A stretch of DNA of 64,000 nucleotides, from NCBI RefSeq assembly GCF_900105005.1, contig NZ_LT629748.1, positions 2,666,001 through 2,730,000 on the forward strand, in the 5' to 3' direction. The translations under genes were made by a program, and so were the position numbers. Source of the DNA: Halopseudomonas litoralis. GTDB taxonomy: Bacteria > Pseudomonadota > Gammaproteobacteria > Pseudomonadales > Pseudomonadaceae. Shown here piece by piece: positions 40,517-48,220 of this stretch. The notes below the pieces were generated by a model. That model was not told the origin of the DNA, ran no database searches, and saw nothing but the letters and a program-made list of their open reading frames with translations. Each line of letters begins with the position of its first letter. Within the stretch, counting starts at the first letter, position 1.

Positions 40517-41341
40517 ATGAACACACCCGTCGCATTGATTACCGGCTGTTCCAGCGGTATCGGCCAGGCGCTGGCGCACCTCTGCCTGGATGCGGGCTAT
40601 GAGGTATTCGCCGCCGCGCGCAATCCCGCCACTCTGGCGCCATTGACCAGCCGCGGCGCGCAGGCCGTTACTCTGGATGTAAACGATGCCGCACAGATCG
40701 CCGCGTGCAGCGAGCGTCTGCGCAGTGAAGCAGGTCGATTGGATCTGCTGGTCAACAATGCCGGTTACGGTGCCATGGGCCCGGTGCTGGATGCCGACCG
40801 CGAAACCTTGCTCAAGCAGTTCGACACCAACGTGTTTGCCCCCTTGCAACTGGTGCGCGCCACTGCCGACCTGCTGCGCGACAGCCATGGGCTGATCGTC
40901 AATATCGGCAGCGTGTCAGGGGTCACCACGACACCTTTCTCCGGCGTCTATTGCGCCTCGAAGGCCGCTCTGCACTCGCTCTCCGATGCCTTGCGCATGG
41001 AACTGGCACCCTTTGGCATCAACGTACTGACCGTGCAACCCGGCGCTATCGCCTCGGATTTCGGCAGCAACGCCACCGCCGCGATAACCATGGCAGAGGC
41101 CTCCTGGTTCAAACCCTGGGAAAAGGCCGTGCGGGCACGGGCCAACGCCTCGCAGAAGTCGTCATCCACCTCCGCTCGTGACTTCGCTGTGGAACTGATG
41201 GGCTACATCAGCAACCCGTTGCGTCCGGAAACCGCGCTGATCGGATCAGGCAGCCGCAGCATGGTACGGCTGAAACGCTGGCTGCCGCCGTCCGTGCTGG
41301 AGGCGCGCCTGCGCAAGCGCTTCGGGCTGAACAAGGCCTAG
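40517..41341 (+). CDS. Short-chain dehydrogenase/reductase
   Basis: A 274-residue classical SDR. NAD(P)-binding TGCSSGIGQALAHLC (5' basic residue R in AAARNP suggests NADP), LLVNNAGYGAMG, the catalytic Ser in IGSVSGVTTTPFSG and YCASK. Substrate unknown. AAAGGA lies 7 nt before the ATG. The stop codon TAG (41339-41341) is made of the TA insertion dinucleotide and the first G of a MITE-like element, so the present C-terminus (FGLNKA) was probably set by that insertion. Confidence 0.9.
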   Translation: MNTPVALITGCSSGIGQALAHLCLDAGYEVFAAARNPATLAPLTSRGAQAVTLDVNDAAQIAACSERLRSEAGRLDLLVNNAGYGAMGPVLDADRETLLKQFDTNVFAPLQLVRATADLLRDSHGLIVNIGSVSGVTTTPFSGVYCASKAALHSLSDALRMELAPFGINVLTVQPGAIASDFGSNATAAITMAEASWFKPWEKAVRARANASQKSSSTSARDFAVELMGYISNPLRPETALIGSGSRSMVRLKRWLPPSVLEARLRKRFGLNKA

Positions 41342-41526
41342 GGTCTGTTGACGTTTCATCACGAGCCGCGTTGCTGCGCCAAATATTGCCAGGCAAGGCG
41401 CAGGATGCAGCCAATGGTTATTCCCTTGGCAAATCTTGCAACGCAGCATGGCAATATTTGACACGCAACCCGCAGCGCCGGGCCTGTTTTTGGGCGGCGC
41501 GGTCGTGATGAAACGTCAACAGACCC
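41341..41526. mobile_element. 186-bp palindromic MITE-like element with 24-bp perfect terminal inverted repeats
   Basis: The ends 41341-41364 (GGGTCTGTTGACGTTTCATC...) and 41503-41526 are perfect 24-bp inverted repeats, flanked on both sides by TA (41339-41340 and 41527-41528), the duplication produced by IS630/Tc1-mariner type transposases. A second perfect inverted pair, CAAATATTGCCA (41380-41391) and TGGCAATATTTG (41449-41460), lies inside, so the whole element can fold back. It encodes no transposase. It is best described as a non-autonomous element mobilised in trans; family assignment from the TA duplication is inference. Confidence 0.85.
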
Positions 41527-41616
41527 TAACACTCAAATACCGAAACATATTAAAACTGGCGACGTTTGCCCATGTTTGGCACTATCGCTCGACTTTCATT
41601 CTGGAGAGACCTGCCC

Positions 41617-42465
41617 ATGCGCTGGCTGCTACCCTTTTTCGCTGTATTTCTGATGGTCGGCCTGACCGTTCCCGATGCCGAAGCACGTCGCATGGGAGGC
41701 GGTAAGAGCTTTGGTTCCGCGCCCATGCACAAGAGCCAGCCGGCTCAGCGTCAGCAGACCCAGCAGCAGGCTAATCCGCGCAACCAACAACAGAACCCCG
41801 CTGCCACCTCCGGCGCCAGCCGCTGGCTCGGTCCGCTGGCTGGTATCGCTGCTGGTGGCCTGCTCGCCTCCATGCTGTTCGGTGATGGTTTCCAAGGCCT
41901 GCAACTCTTTGACATGCTGATCTTCGGCCTGATCGCCTTTGTGCTATTCAAACTGTTTTCCCGGCGCAATGCGGCGGCGATGCAGCGCCAACCCCACCCA
42001 GCCGGCGGGCCGGCCGGACAGCCGCAAGACCCCCAGAGCTGGCCACCACAGGGCGCGGCAACGGCGCAGCCGACAGTTCAGCCGACCACCATGCAGGCAC
42101 CGGCGTGGTTCAATGAGGCCAGCTTCCTCAAGGGCGCCGAAGAACATTTCTTCACCTTGCAGCGTCATTGGCGTGATGGCGATACCGCTGGCATGGCGGA
42201 ATACCTCGACCCGGCCCTACTGCAACAGATGATTGCCACCCGTGCCGAGGATCCGCCGAGCAGCAACGGTTTTGTCGAAGAGCTGGAAGTGCGCCTGGAA
42301 GGAATCGAGCAACGTGAAGGCCGCACCATTGCCACAGTCGGATTCACTGGCCTGGATCGTGAATTCCCGCAGGACGAAGGCGAGCGTTTCGATGAAAGCT
42401 GGCGCCTGGAGCGTGCCGACGGTGAAAACCAAGCCTGGACCATCTGCGGTATCCGTCAGAACTGA
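41617..42465 (+). CDS. Tim44-like domain protein
   Basis: A 282-residue membrane protein. A signal-like segment (MRWLLPFFAVFLMVGLTVPDAEA) precedes a Gln/Pro-rich linker rich in QQTQQQ, a hydrophobic pair around residues 70-115 (GPLAGIAAGGLLASMLFGDG, LFDMLIFGLIAFVLFKLF), a second Pro/Gln-rich linker, and a C-terminal Tim44-like domain from about 175 with FLKGAEEHFFTLQRHWRDGD. Bacterial homologues are of unknown role. The ATG at 41617 opens the signal; 41566 is rejected. It lies 90 bp after the MITE, which separates it from the SDR. Confidence 0.85.
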   Translation: MRWLLPFFAVFLMVGLTVPDAEARRMGGGKSFGSAPMHKSQPAQRQQTQQQANPRNQQQNPAATSGASRWLGPLAGIAAGGLLASMLFGDGFQGLQLFDMLIFGLIAFVLFKLFSRRNAAAMQRQPHPAGGPAGQPQDPQSWPPQGAATAQPTVQPTTMQAPAWFNEASFLKGAEEHFFTLQRHWRDGDTAGMAEYLDPALLQQMIATRAEDPPSSNGFVEELEVRLEGIEQREGRTIATVGFTGLDREFPQDEGERFDESWRLERADGENQAWTICGIRQN

Positions 42466-42496
42466 TCAGCCGTCGCGGTTTATGCCGCAGCAGCAA

Positions 42497-42528
42497 AAAA
42501 CCCTCGGCCTTCCCAAGCCGAGGGTTTT
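42497..42528. terminator. Bidirectional terminator between Tim44-like gene and roxR
   Basis: AAAACCCTCGGC (42497-42508) and GCCGAGGGTTTT (42517-42528) pair perfectly over 12 bp with an 8-nt loop; A and T runs flank both sides, between convergent genes. Confidence 0.9.
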
Positions 42529-42562
42529 TATGCGGGCAAGCAAACTGCTCGTTCGATATCAA

Positions 42563-43117
42563 TCAACGCCGTACCGGCCGTTTCTGCAACTTGCGCTGCA
42601 AGGTCCGGCGATGCATACCCAGCGCCCGCGCCGTCGCGGAAATATTCCCCTCATGCTCCGCCAGCACCCGCTGGATGTGCTCCCATTGCAAACGATCCAC
42701 CGACATGGGGTGCTCCGACACCAAACTTTCCGGGTCAGCCTGATCCGATAACAGCGCCGTCAACACATCATCTGCGTCCGCCGGTTTGCACAGATAATTG
42801 CAGGCACCCCGCTTGATCGCTTCCACAGCGGTGGTAATGCTTGAGTAGCCGGTGAGAATGACCACCCGCAGATCGGGATACAATTCCAGCAGGCGTGGCA
42901 GCAGCACCAATCCCGAATCGCCCTCCATCTTCAGATCCAGCACCGCGTAGTCGGGCTTTCTCTGGCGTGCCATGAGCATTGCCTCTTGAGCATCGCCCGC
43001 AGTGTCCACCCGCAACCCGCGACGGGTCAATGCCCGAGCCATTACTCGAGTAAAGGTAGGATCATCATCCACCAACAGCAGCAGTGGCTGGTCTTCCTGA
43101 TTCAATTCTTCTGTCAT
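42563..43117 (-). CDS. roxR: Redox response regulator RoxR (RegA/PrrA family)
   Basis: A 184-residue response regulator of the RegA/PrrA/ActR family. The receiver has the acidic pair in LLVDDDP, phospho-acceptor Asp61 in YAVLDLKM, and Lys in LCKPAD. A short linker leads to a Fis-like helix-turn-helix at the end (HEGNISATARALGMHRRTLQ), the hallmark DNA-binding region of this family. In pseudomonads RoxR with its sensor RoxS controls terminal oxidase and respiratory genes. Encoded 51 bp downstream of roxS on the same strand. Confidence 0.93.
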   Translation of the reverse strand: MTEELNQEDQPLLLLVDDDPTFTRVMARALTRRGLRVDTAGDAQEAMLMARQRKPDYAVLDLKMEGDSGLVLLPRLLELYPDLRVVILTGYSSITTAVEAIKRGACNYLCKPADADDVLTALLSDQADPESLVSEHPMSVDRLQWEHIQRVLAEHEGNISATARALGMHRRTLQRKLQKRPVRR

Positions 43118-43168
43118 GCATGTTCCTCGATTGCCATGGAAGCCCGAAACACAGTCAAAACAACGGTT

Positions 43169-44431
43169 TCAGCGATCCCCTACCGGCAAGATTACCTCGG
43201 TCAGGGTACCCCCGCCATCCTGATTGAACAGCTTCACACTCCCCCCGATACGCTCGACTGCAGCCTGACTGAGAAACAGCCCCAAGCCAAAACCCTTCTT
43301 GCCCTTGGTAGTGACGAAAGCCGTGCCCAACTGCTCCGCAATATGCAAAGGCACTCCCGGCCCGTGATCACGAATGCTCAAGCGCAACCGCTGGGCATTC
43401 CATTCCAGCCCGATGTTGATATTGTCGGGACAGGCGTCAGCGGCATTGTTCAATAGATTGAGAATCGACTGACCCAGCTCGGGACTGTCCTGCACCAGCG
43501 GGGTTGCCTCTTGGGGTATGGGTTTCAGTTGCCAGGACGCCTCGGGGCGCATCAGCTGCCAACGTTCCAGCAGACCCTTGAGCCAGATGTCGGCAGGCTG
43601 ATGGCTATGCGGCTGACTGCGGTTGAACTCGGCACTGCGGACCATCTGTTGCAGGCTTGCCTTGCACTGACGGACCTGCTCCTGAAGCAGTTCGAGATCT
43701 TCCTGAATCTGCGGATCGGCATAGTCCGCCCGCAGATCCTTGAGCAGTACGCTCATGGTCGACAGCGGAGTGGACAGCTCATGGGCAGCGCCCGCAGCGA
43801 CGCTGGCAATACCCAGCAGCTGAGCGTCGCGCATGCTCTGCTCGCGGCGCTCGGCAAGGCGTTCGGCGTGCTTGCGCAAGGCCTGGGCCATATGCACGAC
43901 AAACAGGGTGATCAACCCAGCGCTCATGGCGAAGTTCAGCCACATACCGATGACCCGGATATCGATCTGGCTGTCACGCAATGGCATCTCGAACAGCGGC
44001 AACGGGTGATACCAGAACAACAACAGGCTGTAGGCAACCATCGCCACGCTGGCCAGAAATGCCGTATATACCCAGGAAAGCGTCGCAGCGGCAATGGTCA
44101 GCGGCACGAGAAAATAGGAGGCGAAGGGGTTGGCCGGGCCTCCTGCGTAATACAGCAACACGCTGTGCACCAGAATATCGAACAGCAACTGCGCGCCGTA
44201 CTCGACATCCGTCACCGGCCAGTCACGCAGCAAGCGCAGCAGGGAAAGCAGGCTGACGGCTGCGGAGACGCCCAGCGTCAGCAGCAGTGGTGTCCATTCC
44301 AGAGCGAACCAACCACTGAGCCACGCGCCCAGCACCGATGCGGCCTGCGCCGTCAGTACCAGCAGGCGAATGAAAATCAGCCGCCAGAGATTCTGTCGTG
44401 AGGGCGAGAGCGCAAAGGCATTCGGGTTCAT
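43169..44431 (-). CDS. roxS: Redox sensor histidine kinase RoxS (RegB/PrrB family)
   Basis: A 420-residue membrane histidine kinase with six N-terminal membrane segments. It holds the ubiquinone-binding motif GGPANPF at 97-103, the H-box GAAHELSTPLSTM with His217, Cys256 in VRQCKASL (39 residues after His, close to the redox Cys265 of RegB, which lies 40 after His225), and ATPase boxes NLLNNAADAC, DHGPGVP and GLGLFLSQ. It thus reads the redox state of the quinone pool and probably thiol oxidation. The start at 44431 is the family-like one, but it lacks a clear ribosome site; the frame is open to 44536. Confidence 0.92.
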   Translation of the reverse strand: MNPNAFALSPSRQNLWRLIFIRLLVLTAQAASVLGAWLSGWFALEWTPLLLTLGVSAAVSLLSLLRLLRDWPVTDVEYGAQLLFDILVHSVLLYYAGGPANPFASYFLVPLTIAAATLSWVYTAFLASVAMVAYSLLLFWYHPLPLFEMPLRDSQIDIRVIGMWLNFAMSAGLITLFVVHMAQALRKHAERLAERREQSMRDAQLLGIASVAAGAAHELSTPLSTMSVLLKDLRADYADPQIQEDLELLQEQVRQCKASLQQMVRSAEFNRSQPHSHQPADIWLKGLLERWQLMRPEASWQLKPIPQEATPLVQDSPELGQSILNLLNNAADACPDNINIGLEWNAQRLRLSIRDHGPGVPLHIAEQLGTAFVTTKGKKGFGLGLFLSQAAVERIGGSVKLFNQDGGGTLTEVILPVGDR

Positions 44432-44590
44432 CAATAGTCGCTGCGACAAAAGTGCGCTCCAGTATAGATTCGACCGTCGCCGGCCTTGATGTGGCATAGG
44501 GTCGCATAAAAACACCTCCCAGCGTATCGGAACCACTCTTCTTGCTGCTAGTCTCAGAAGCTCAGAGCCGAGTCCCCAAGGAGAACTTTC

Positions 44591-45289
44591 ATGCGTTCAT
44601 TTCTTATGTTACCGCTGGTCATGGGTCTGGCTTTTACCGGCCAATCCCTGGCCGAACCGCTGAACTACAATCAGGTATCGCTGCGCGCCGAAGTGCAGCA
44701 ATCGGTGAACAACGACACCTTGACCGTCGTACTCTTTACAGAAGAGCAGGACACCGACCCCGCCAAACTGGCCAATCGCATTACCGACACCCTGAACAAG
44801 GGGCTGGAAACCGCGCGGCAGAACCAGAACATCAAGGTAACCAGTGGCAATCGTGTCAGCCAGCCGGTATATGACGAGAAGCGTGAGAATATCGTCGCCT
44901 GGCGTGAGCGCGGCGAGATTCGCCTGGAAGGCACCGATTTCGCCCAGGTCTCGACCGTCACTGGCGATCTGCTGGATGAGCTCAGACTGGACAACATGTC
45001 CTTCAGCCTGTCGCCGAGCAGCCGCGCCACCACTGAAGACAGCCTCATCAAGGAGGCCATCGACGCGTTCAAACGGCGTGCCGATATTGCTACTCAGGGC
45101 CTGGGCGGCAACGGCTACAAGATTGTCCAGCTGAATCTCAATACCCAGTTCATGTCACCGCGCCCGTACATGCGTGCCAACAGCATGGCAATGGCTGCGG
45201 ATGCCAAGATGGCCACACCTGCTGTTGAAGGTGGCGAGGCGGACGTTACAGTCAACGCCGATGGTGTGATCGAAGTACAGGTGCCCTGA
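44591..45289 (+). CDS. SIMPL (DUF541) domain periplasmic protein
   Basis: A 232-residue exported protein. MRSFLMLPLVMGLAFTGQSLA is a signal peptide, and the remainder is a SIMPL/DUF541 domain with LRAEVQQSVNNDTLTVVLFT at the start and FSLSPSSRATTEDSLIKEAI in the middle. Members have been tied to oxidative-stress resistance or kinase signalling, but the function is unclear. AAGGAG lies 7 nt before the ATG. It is divergent from roxS, with a 159-bp shared control region, and converges on the CbiM-like gene. Confidence 0.85.
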   Translation: MRSFLMLPLVMGLAFTGQSLAEPLNYNQVSLRAEVQQSVNNDTLTVVLFTEEQDTDPAKLANRITDTLNKGLETARQNQNIKVTSGNRVSQPVYDEKRENIVAWRERGEIRLEGTDFAQVSTVTGDLLDELRLDNMSFSLSPSSRATTEDSLIKEAIDAFKRRADIATQGLGGNGYKIVQLNLNTQFMSPRPYMRANSMAMAADAKMATPAVEGGEADVTVNADGVIEVQVP

Positions 45290-45299
45290 TCAGACTGCC

Positions 45300-45980
45300 T
45301 CAGCGGTCATCCTCAAAGGGTTCCTGCAGGTAGCGATCAGTATCGAAGGTCTCCACCCAATCCGGGTGGAAGACCACCAGGGCCGCCACACCCATGCCAT
45401 TGATGAAGCCCTCGGGAAACATCACCATTACCATGTAGCCGATCAGCTCGATTACCGAGTTCGGCGGCGCCAGGTGCTCTGACCACGCCAGTAGTCCCAT
45501 CCCCATCAGCATGGTACACACCGCTGCCAGCGCCCCGGCAAAGAAGCCACTGATGAAGATGTACAGAAACAGATTGGTCGGCTTGAACCGCTCCAGCATC
45601 CGGCTCATCAATACCGTCACCAGCACCGGAATCAGAATCCGCAGCAGCCCGTTCGCGCCCAGCGCGGCGAGCTCATCAAGCCCCAGCAATACCAGCGCAA
45701 ACTGAGCGAGCGCTCCGGCCACCAGCGCCAGTGGCCAGTCAAGCACCAGGGTCACCACCGTCAGTCCGAGAAAATGGAAGGTCAGCCCGTTATCGAACTC
45801 CTTGCGCAGGAGCCAGAGCACGAACAGGGCGAAGATGCTGCCGAAGAACAGGTGCTGGCGGCGGCTGTCTGCTACCAGCTCAATCCAGGAAACCCGCGCC
45901 AATGCCCACAACAGCGCGCCGCCATACAACAGCAAGCTGAATACAATCTGGGTTCCGGTTAGCAGGTTGACTGACAGCAC
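45300..45980 (-). CDS. CbiM-like energy-coupling-factor permease, stand-alone
   Basis: A 226-residue membrane protein with about seven hydrophobic segments. The pattern (LTFHFLGLTVVTLVLDWPLALVAG, IPVLVTVLMSRML, FPEGFINGMGVAALVVFHP) fits the CbiM/NikM-like ECF S-component family that takes up cobalt or nickel. No ATPase (CbiO) or T-component (CbiQ) gene is nearby and the metal-binding N-terminal M-H motif of true CbiM is not evident. The GTG at 45980 is chosen because AGGAG lies 6 nt upstream; an ATG at 46013 is the alternative. Substrate is unknown. Confidence 0.75.
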   Translation of the reverse strand: MLSVNLLTGTQIVFSLLLYGGALLWALARVSWIELVADSRRQHLFFGSIFALFVLWLLRKEFDNGLTFHFLGLTVVTLVLDWPLALVAGALAQFALVLLGLDELAALGANGLLRILIPVLVTVLMSRMLERFKPTNLFLYIFISGFFAGALAAVCTMLMGMGLLAWSEHLAPPNSVIELIGYMVMVMFPEGFINGMGVAALVVFHPDWVETFDTDRYLQEPFEDDR

Positions 45981-46156
45981 GGGATTCTCCTGGGATCGGT
46001 AGACGCTAATCATACCAGCCCTTCAGGATCAGCAGAGCTGAAACGCCTACAGCCCCAGGGTGCAATCTTCGGTTGTGAGGCATAGAATGGCCAAATAGTC
46101 CGTCAGACTCATGCGCAACACAGAATTGCGTCCATATAAGAACGAAAGGTGACCAC

Positions 46157-46333
46157 ATGGCCAGCCGCCTCTATCCAGAAGACCAGAAACGGGTCGAAGA
46201 ATACCTGAACTCTCCCCTGCACAAGGTCGAACGCAAGCCCTTCAAGGTCTGGTGGTTACTCATGGCCATCATCGGAGCGGTTTTCGGGCTTGGCCTGCTG
46301 GCGCGCTTCCTTGCGGCACTCGTTCTCGCCTGA
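46157..46333 (+). CDS. DUF3094 small membrane protein
   Basis: A 58-residue protein beginning MASRLYPEDQKRVEEYL, with a basic middle (HKVERKPFKVWW) and one C-terminal membrane segment (about 31-57). It matches the small DUF3094 proteins of pseudomonads as I recall them. AAGG precedes the ATG. It lies 42 bp upstream of ndh in the same direction, so co-transcription with the NADH dehydrogenase is likely; a role as a respiratory accessory peptide is only a guess. Confidence 0.8.
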   Translation: MASRLYPEDQKRVEEYLNSPLHKVERKPFKVWWLLMAIIGAVFGLGLLARFLAALVLA

Positions 46334-46375
46334 CTCTGACAGACGCCTGATTCCTGTTATCTGAGAGTCCAAGCA

Positions 46376-47692
46376 ATGTCACAACCCGAAGGTTCATCTC
46401 TTCCCCACATAGTTGTTGTTGGCGGTGGGGCCGGCGGTCTTGAGCTGGTCACACGCCTCGGTCGTACGCTGGGCAAGCGCCAACGCGCCCGCGTTACCCT
46501 GGTCGATGCCAACATGACTCATATCTGGAAGCCGCTGCTGCATGAGGTCGCGGCTGGCTCGCTCAATTCCACAGAAGAAGAGCTGAACTACGTCGCCCAA
46601 GCGAAGTGGAATCATTTCAATTTTCAGCTCGGCTGCATGACCGGAGTCGACCGCGAGCAACGTCAGCTGCAGCTGGCACCGGTCCAGGATGAAGACGGCA
46701 CCACATTGATCCCCGCGCGACAGTTGAATTACGACTATCTGGTGATCGCGGTGGGTAGCAATACCAACGACTTCAATACCACTGGCGCCGCACAGCATTG
46801 CATTTTCCTCGACACCCGGGCCCAGGCCGAGCGTTTCCATACTCGGCTGATCAATCAGTACCTCAAGGCGCAGGTCCGGGGCGAAATGGCCAGCAGCGAA
46901 TCCATCAATGTCGCCATCATCGGTGCGGGCGCCACGGGCGTCGAGCTGGCCGCAGAACTGCATCACGCAGCGCTTATGCTGCGTTCCTACGGTCTCGACC
47001 GGGTTCGCCCTGAAGACCTGAACATCAACCTGGTGGAAGCCGGCCCGCGCATCCTGCCCGCCCTGCCCGAGCGCATTGCGGTCACGGCGGCAGCCACGCT
47101 GGATAAACTCGGCGTGCATACCCACACCGGCTCACCGGTCAAGGAAGTCCAGGCCGATGGCCTGTTGCTGGCCGATGGCCAATTCATTCCCGCCTCACTG
47201 AAAGTCTGGGCAGCCGGCATCCGTGCACCGGCCTTCCTCACTGAGATGGGGCTGGAAACCAACCGCATCAACCAGTTGGTGGTCGACAAGACGCTGCGCA
47301 CCCAGGACGAACGCATCTTCGCCTTCGGCGATTGCGCAGCCTGCCCGCTGGACGAACCTGGCAAGTTTGTCCCGCCACGCGCTCAGGCTGCCCATCAGCA
47401 GGCAACTCTTTTAAGCAGGAACCTGATCAACCTGCTCGATGGCAAGCCGCTGAAACAATATCGCTACCGCGATCATGGCTCGCTGATCTCTCTCTCCACC
47501 TTCAGCGCCGTCGGCAATCTGATGGGCAACCTCACCGGCAGCGTCATGCTGGAAGGTTGGCTGGCCCGGATGTTCTATATATCCCTGTACCGCATGCACC
47601 AGATGGCTCTGTACGGCATCCCCCGGACAATCATGCTGATGGTGAGTGACCGCATAGGACGCGGCACAGAACCACGCCTGAAACTGCACTGA
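46376..47692 (+). CDS. ndh: Type II NADH:quinone oxidoreductase
   Basis: NDH-2 is a peripheral inner-membrane flavoprotein that oxidises NADH with quinone without pumping protons. The 438-residue protein has the FAD-binding VVVGGGAGGLELVTRLG, the NADH-binding AIIGAGATGVELAAELH, the second FAD motif FAFGDCAACP with the adjacent RAQAAHQQA quinone-site block, and a C-terminal amphipathic membrane anchor (SVMLEGWLARMFYISLYRMHQMALYG region). Length matches E. coli Ndh (434). It follows the DUF3094 gene and is followed by a strong hairpin and then the tRNA operon. Confidence 0.93.
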   Translation: MSQPEGSSLPHIVVVGGGAGGLELVTRLGRTLGKRQRARVTLVDANMTHIWKPLLHEVAAGSLNSTEEELNYVAQAKWNHFNFQLGCMTGVDREQRQLQLAPVQDEDGTTLIPARQLNYDYLVIAVGSNTNDFNTTGAAQHCIFLDTRAQAERFHTRLINQYLKAQVRGEMASSESINVAIIGAGATGVELAAELHHAALMLRSYGLDRVRPEDLNINLVEAGPRILPALPERIAVTAAATLDKLGVHTHTGSPVKEVQADGLLLADGQFIPASLKVWAAGIRAPAFLTEMGLETNRINQLVVDKTLRTQDERIFAFGDCAACPLDEPGKFVPPRAQAAHQQATLLSRNLINLLDGKPLKQYRYRDHGSLISLSTFSAVGNLMGNLTGSVMLEGWLARMFYISLYRMHQMALYGIPRTIMLMVSDRIGRGTEPRLKLH

Positions 47693-47703
47693 AGCGAAGC
47701 CTT

Positions 47704-47739
47704 ATGGATGCAACAAAGCGCAACCTTTGTTGCATCCAT
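47704..47739. other. Perfect 15-bp hairpin downstream of ndh
   Basis: ATGGATGCAACAAAG (47704-47718) and CTTTGTTGCATCCAT (47725-47739) pair perfectly around a CGCAAC loop, 12 bp after the ndh stop. No T run follows, so it is either a non-canonical terminator, a 3' stabiliser or a small repeat remnant. Confidence 0.6.
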
Positions 47740-47804
47740 CGCTCCGTCCCGCAGCGCTTTTCCAATTTAAAGTCATTCATTGCACAAGAAGCTCAAATTC
47801 GGGC

Positions 47805-47832
47805 TTGACAGCTTCGCCGTGGTCGGTAAAAT
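47805..47832 (+). promoter_or_regulatory. Promoter of the tRNA-Asn/Pro/Lys operon
   Basis: A consensus TTGACA (47805-47810), a 16-bp spacer and TAAAAT (47827-47832) are followed by a GGCGCGCC discriminator, typical of growth-rate and stringent-controlled tRNA promoters. Confidence 0.85.
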
Positions 47833-47898
47833 GGCGCGCCTCAGCAGGGGATATGTAGCAACAACACACAGCAACCTGCAGAGAGTTTTCAAGGTAAT

Positions 47899-47974
47899 TC
47901 CGCGATAGCTCAGTTGGTAGAGCAAATGACTGTTAATCATTGGGTCCCAGGTTCGAGTCCTGGTCGCGGAGCCA
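47899..47974 (+). tRNA. tRNA-Asn (anticodon GTT)
   Basis: A 76-nt tRNA with encoded GCCA end. Acceptor TCCGCGA pairs with TCGCGGA; the anticodon loop CTGTTAA gives GTT; the T-loop is TTCGAGT. Asn tRNA(GUU) is a target of the queuosine pathway encoded by tgt and queA in this window. Confidence 0.97.
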
Positions 47975-47986
47975 TCTTGTAAAGAT

Positions 47987-48063
47987 CGGGGTATAGCGCA
48001 GCCTGGTAGCGCGCCTGCTTTGGGAGCAGGATGTCGGGAGTTCGAATCCCCCTACCCCGACCA
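47987..48063 (+). tRNA. tRNA-Pro (anticodon TGG)
   Basis: A 77-nt tRNA with ACCA end. Acceptor CGGGGTA pairs with TACCCCG; the anticodon stem CCTGC/GCAGG closes a TTTGGGA loop giving TGG. Confidence 0.97.
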
Positions 48064-48082
48064 TTTTTTGTTTTTGAGCATT

Positions 48083-48158
48083 GGGTCGTTAGCTCAGTTG
48101 GTAGAGCAGTTGGCTTTTAACCAATTGGTCGTAGGTTCGAATCCTACACGACCCACCA
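48083..48158 (+). tRNA. tRNA-Lys (anticodon TTT)
   Basis: A 76-nt tRNA with ACCA end. Acceptor GGGTCGT pairs with ACGACCC; the anticodon stem TTGG/CCAA encloses CTTTTAA giving TTT. It is the last of the three tRNAs; I see no canonical terminator after it. Confidence 0.97.
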
Positions 48159-48220
48159 CTCAAAAATATCTTCTGCTGTTATCTCGCTTCAACCTCCTGC
48201 TTATATATCACACAGAATCA

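Noticed and set aside
44432..44536. N-terminal extension of roxS
   Set aside because: The added 35 residues (MVPIRWEVFLCDPMPHQG...) are polar and unlike the family; RegB/RoxS proteins start near MNPNAFALSPS.
45981..46156. Search for a cobalamin riboswitch beside the CbiM-like gene
   Set aside because: No B12-box-like sequence is visible in the 176-bp region.
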